Shown here: positions 4,274 through 6,631 of the stretch, piece after piece
How positions within the stretch are numbered: position 1 is the first letter of the stretch
Layout: every line of letters begins with the position of its first letter
Origin: CAZKTF01 sp964555565
GTDB taxonomy: Bacteria; Planctomycetota; JAJSAM01; JAKLKS01
Direction of reading: 5' to 3'
Assembly: GCA_964555565.1 (NCBI GenBank)
Contig: CAZKTF010000207.1
Coordinates: 1 to 6,631 of the forward strand
Length of the DNA stretch: 6,631 nt
Program-made: the position numbers and the translations under genes
Notes under the pieces: model-generated
Database searches by the model: none
What the model saw: the letters and a program-made list of their open reading frames with translations, nothing else
Told to the model about the DNA's origin: nothing

Positions 4274-6631
4274 CTAGCGGGCCGTCACCGCCGGGACCGC
4301 GCGCTTGAGGAAGAGCAGCGCGAAGCAGGTGTCGGCGACCTTCCGCTCGTCGCCGGCATCCTCCTCCCAGTGCCCGTCCGCCTTCTGGTCGAGGATGAGC
4401 CGCAGCGCCCCGTCCGCGTACCAGTCGTGCTCGTTGATCCGCGCCACGTCGGCGAGCAGGCCCGCGCGCTCCATCGCGTAGAGGTAGTAGTGGAGCCACC
4501 GGGGGGACTGCCCGCGGGTGACGGGGGCCCTTTCCACCGAGTAGTGCAGCCCGAGCCACGCGAACCCCTCCACGATCCCGGTCTCCACGCGCGAGGCCAG
4601 CTCCGCGGGGAGCGCCTGGGGCCCGCGATCGAGAAGCATCCCGCGGCAGATTGCCATCGTCCCGATGGCGGCGCAGGTCATGGAGCCCGTGGGCTCCCCG
4701 CCCGGCTTGTAGGAGAAGCCCCGCGCGAGCGCGGTCGGCGCGGGGGCCGACGCGAGCCCGTCCGCTTCCCTCGCCGCCGCGTGGCCGGGGAAGCGGGCGG
4801 GCGCGCGCGGCCCCTCGCGCGCCTGCGCCTGGAGGAAGGCCGCGATGGCGCCGCGCCAGAAGTCGTCGCGCACCTCGACGCCGCTTCGCGCCGCGGCGGA
4901 GAGCCCGAGCACCGCGTACTGCGTGTTGCTGAAGTCGTGGGTCGGCGGCACGAACCGCCCCCCGGCGGGGCGGGTGGGGTAGTTCCATTTCCCCGGGGAG
5001 AGGGCCGAGGACATGAGGAAGGTCGCGCCCCGTTCCATCCAGGCCCGCTCCTCGGCGGACAGGTTCCGCGCGCGCCGCTCGATCTTCCGCGCGCGGAGGA
5101 GGTCGTCCTCCCCCGGCGGCGTGCGCTTCATGTCGATGGCCATCATCGCGACCGCCGCCTGGTAGGTCTTCTCGGGGAAGGACCGCATGGCCTTCTCGAG
5201 CGCCGCGTCCCCGGCCTTCCGCTCGGGGTCGCAGGCGTACAGCGCCAGCGCCGCCAGCGCGTCGGTACCGCCCGGGTAGCCGCTCCAGGCGGCGTAGGCG
5301 CCGTCCTTCGGGGCCGCGAGGAGCCACTTCACCCCCTTCTCGATGGCGGCGTCCACGTCCTTCTGGAACTCCGCGTCGCGGGAGGCCCGCACGCCCCGCA
5401 GGACGAGGTCGCCGGAGTCCCGGAGCTCCACGGGCTTCGCGTCCCGGTCGTCGTCCGCCACGAGGCGGGCCTCGAGGTCGAAGGAGGCCTGCCGCACGAC
5501 CCCCGCCGCCGGGTCGAAGAGCGAGGAGACCTCCAGCGTCCCCCCGGCCATCCGGCGGGTGAAGGCGTCGGAGCGGGGGGGCCCCCGGTGCCGCAGCGTG
5601 AACCGCCCGCGGAGCGCCACGAGCCCGCCGGCCGCCTCCGTCGCCTCCCAGCGGCCGGCGACCCCCACGGGCGCGCAGTCCGCGAGCCCGTCGAAGGTCA
5701 CGAACTCCTCCATCGCGTCGGCCCCGCGGGGGAGCGAGAGGGCGAGCGCGAGGGCGATCTCCGCCGCCCGGGGCGAGTCGGGGCGGAACAGGCGCCCGTC
5801 CTCGATCCCGTGCCCGAAGACGCGACAGGGGAGTTCCGCGCCGCGCGGGCGCGCCCCGGTCTTCGCGTCGCGCGCCACCTCGAACCTCCGGTACTCCGCC
5901 ACCGCTCCCGGGGCGAGCCCCCACCGCAGCGCCGCGCCGGGGCGCGCCGGGGGAGGCGCCGCCGCGGAGAGCGCGGCCCCGACCTCCTCCGGGGCGAGGG
6001 GCTTCTCCCGCGCCTCGAGCCCCGCAGGGTCCCCCGCCGCCGCGCGGAAGGCGGCCGCGTCGCGGACGCCGCCCACGAGGAGCCGCGCCACGCGCGACCC
6101 GCGGAGCACCCCGGGGACGTCGCCGCATCGGAGGATCTCGGGGCACTGCGGCCCCCGGGCGTGGTCCTCCGCGTAGAGCGGCCCCAGCTCGGGGACGACG
6201 ACGCGCGCGGGCCGGCCGGTCAACCGCGCGGCCAGCAGCGCGTCCACCCCCGCCTCCCCGAGCCCGACGAGCACCACGGGCCAGCCCGCGGGGAGCGCCT
6301 CGCAGGCGCGGGCGACGTCGTGGGCCGCCTGCCAGCCCTCGCCGCGCCCGAGGAGGATCCCGTTGCGCCGCCAGGCCGCCGCGAAGGGCTCCCACTCGCC
6401 GCGGAACCGCGGCTCCACGACGAGGACGCGCGGGAGGCGCTCCACCCAGGCCGGCGGATCGACGAGGAGGGACCCCTTCCCCCCGGCCGGCACGATCACC
6501 ACGCAGGGCTCGGCCGGGTCCTTCGCGCGGTCGCGGAGGAGGCACGGGATCCGCACCGCGGGGGACGGCGACGCCGTGCCGCCCCGCGGCGGGGCCAGGT
6601 CGTCCGCCGCGATCGCGACGCGGCGCCAGCC
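4274..6631 (-). CDS. Large protein: degenerate alpha/beta-hydrolase-like region plus C-terminal alpha-alpha toroid; 5' end cut by window
   Basis: 785 residues are visible, and the frame stays open to the right edge, so the true start and any signal peptide lie outside. Numbering starts at the first visible residue. (a) About 1-195 resembles an acetylxylan-esterase or dienelactone-hydrolase-like alpha/beta fold: a VRIPCLL strand, VVIVPAGGKG, a DVARACEAL helix, then VGLGEAG where the nucleophile elbow GxSxG should be. Gly125 replaces the serine, so it is probably not a working hydrolase. LLVGGVRD (184-191) sits where the acid loop is expected. (b) About 235-425 begins LRWGLAPGAVAEYR and looks mainly beta. 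(c) About 425-785 is an alpha-alpha toroid of the prenyltransferase/squalene-cyclase-like fold: GVKWLL (434-439), YPGGTDALAALALYA (from 452), DFSNTQYAVLGL (from 566), GSMTCAAIG, HYYLYAMERAG (from 714) and DTCFALLFLKRA (767-778). No DxDD cyclase motif is present, so terpene cyclisation is unlikely. The role is unknown; ligand or protein binding is a guess. Confidence 0.85.
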   Translation of the reverse strand, partial: GWRRVAIAADDLAPPRGGTASPSPAVRIPCLLRDRAKDPAEPCVVIVPAGGKGSLLVDPPAWVERLPRVLVVEPRFRGEWEPFAAAWRRNGILLGRGEGWQAAHDVARACEALPAGWPVVLVGLGEAGVDALLAARLTGRPARVVVPELGPLYAEDHARGPQCPEILRCGDVPGVLRGSRVARLLVGGVRDAAAFRAAAGDPAGLEAREKPLAPEEVGAALSAAAPPPARPGAALRWGLAPGAVAEYRRFEVARDAKTGARPRGAELPCRVFGHGIEDGRLFRPDSPRAAEIALALALSLPRGADAMEEFVTFDGLADCAPVGVAGRWEATEAAGGLVALRGRFTLRHRGPPRSDAFTRRMAGGTLEVSSLFDPAAGVVRQASFDLEARLVADDDRDAKPVELRDSGDLVLRGVRASRDAEFQKDVDAAIEKGVKWLLAAPKDGAYAAWSGYPGGTDALAALALYACDPERKAGDAALEKAMRSFPEKTYQAAVAMMAIDMKRTPPGEDDLLRARKIERRARNLSAEERAWMERGATFLMSSALSPGKWNYPTRPAGGRFVPPTHDFSNTQYAVLGLSAAARSGVEVRDDFWRGAIAAFLQAQAREGPRAPARFPGHAAAREADGLASAPAPTALARGFSYKPGGEPTGSMTCAAIGTMAICRGMLLDRGPQALPAELASRVETGIVEGFAWLGLHYSVERAPVTRGQSPRWLHYYLYAMERAGLLADVARINEHDWYADGALRLILDQKADGHWEEDAGDERKVADTCFALLFLKRAVPAVTAR

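Noticed and set aside
5343..6176. Plus-strand open frame opposite the toroid gene
   Set aside because: Ser/Arg/Ala-rich shadow translation without motifs; the opposite strand carries the patterned protein.
6554..6556. GTG at 6556 as the start of the toroid protein
   Set aside because: The 25 codons before it to the window edge stay in frame and read like the strand-turn lead-in of an esterase-like domain, and no Shine-Dalgarno precedes it. The gene more likely begins outside the window.

Overview
The window is G+C-rich bacterial DNA (above 70% by eye). It is almost entirely coding and carries five protein genes, two of them cut by the window edges. No RNA gene, mobile element, CRISPR array or phage gene was seen. 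The base composition, the Lys-AAG/Leu-CTC/Gly-GGG codon habits, the TAnnnT-type -10 boxes and the large hydrolase-like/alpha-alpha-toroid protein suggest a high-GC free-living heterotroph. Planctomycetota, Acidobacteriota or Myxococcota-like lineages fit best, but the sequence alone does not fix the phylum.

Layout: (1) 2-562, minus strand: the first 187 residues of an SfsA-family protein, with its C-terminus off the left edge. (2) A 38-bp divergent gap with back-to-back candidate promoters. (3) 601-1083, plus strand: a DinB/YfiT-like putative metal-dependent enzyme with the three-histidine pattern. (4) 1134-2864, plus strand: a protein with a PEP synthase/PPDK-type ATP-grasp domain and a second conserved domain, but without the phospho-histidine and PEP-binding domains of those enzymes. 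(5) 3002-4258, plus strand: a complete hexameric-type glutamate dehydrogenase with all recognisable catalytic residues. (6) 4274-6631, minus strand, convergent with the dehydrogenase: a large protein cut at its 5' end, combining a degenerate alpha/beta-hydrolase-like region, a middle region of mainly beta character and a C-terminal alpha-alpha toroid.

The neighbourhood looks like housekeeping and accessory metabolism rather than one dedicated system. The three plus-strand genes are co-directional, but each is preceded by its own TAGGAT hexamer, so they may be separate transcription units. Glutamate dehydrogenase joins carbon and nitrogen metabolism, and the ATP-grasp protein belongs to a superfamily acting on pyruvate/PEP. 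A functional link between the two is possible but is not shown by the sequence. The parts most worth a second look are the hydrolase-like/toroid fusion, the shortened PPDK-like protein, and the compact, possibly leaderless promoter arrangement. I found no convincing new defence, mobile or biosynthetic system.
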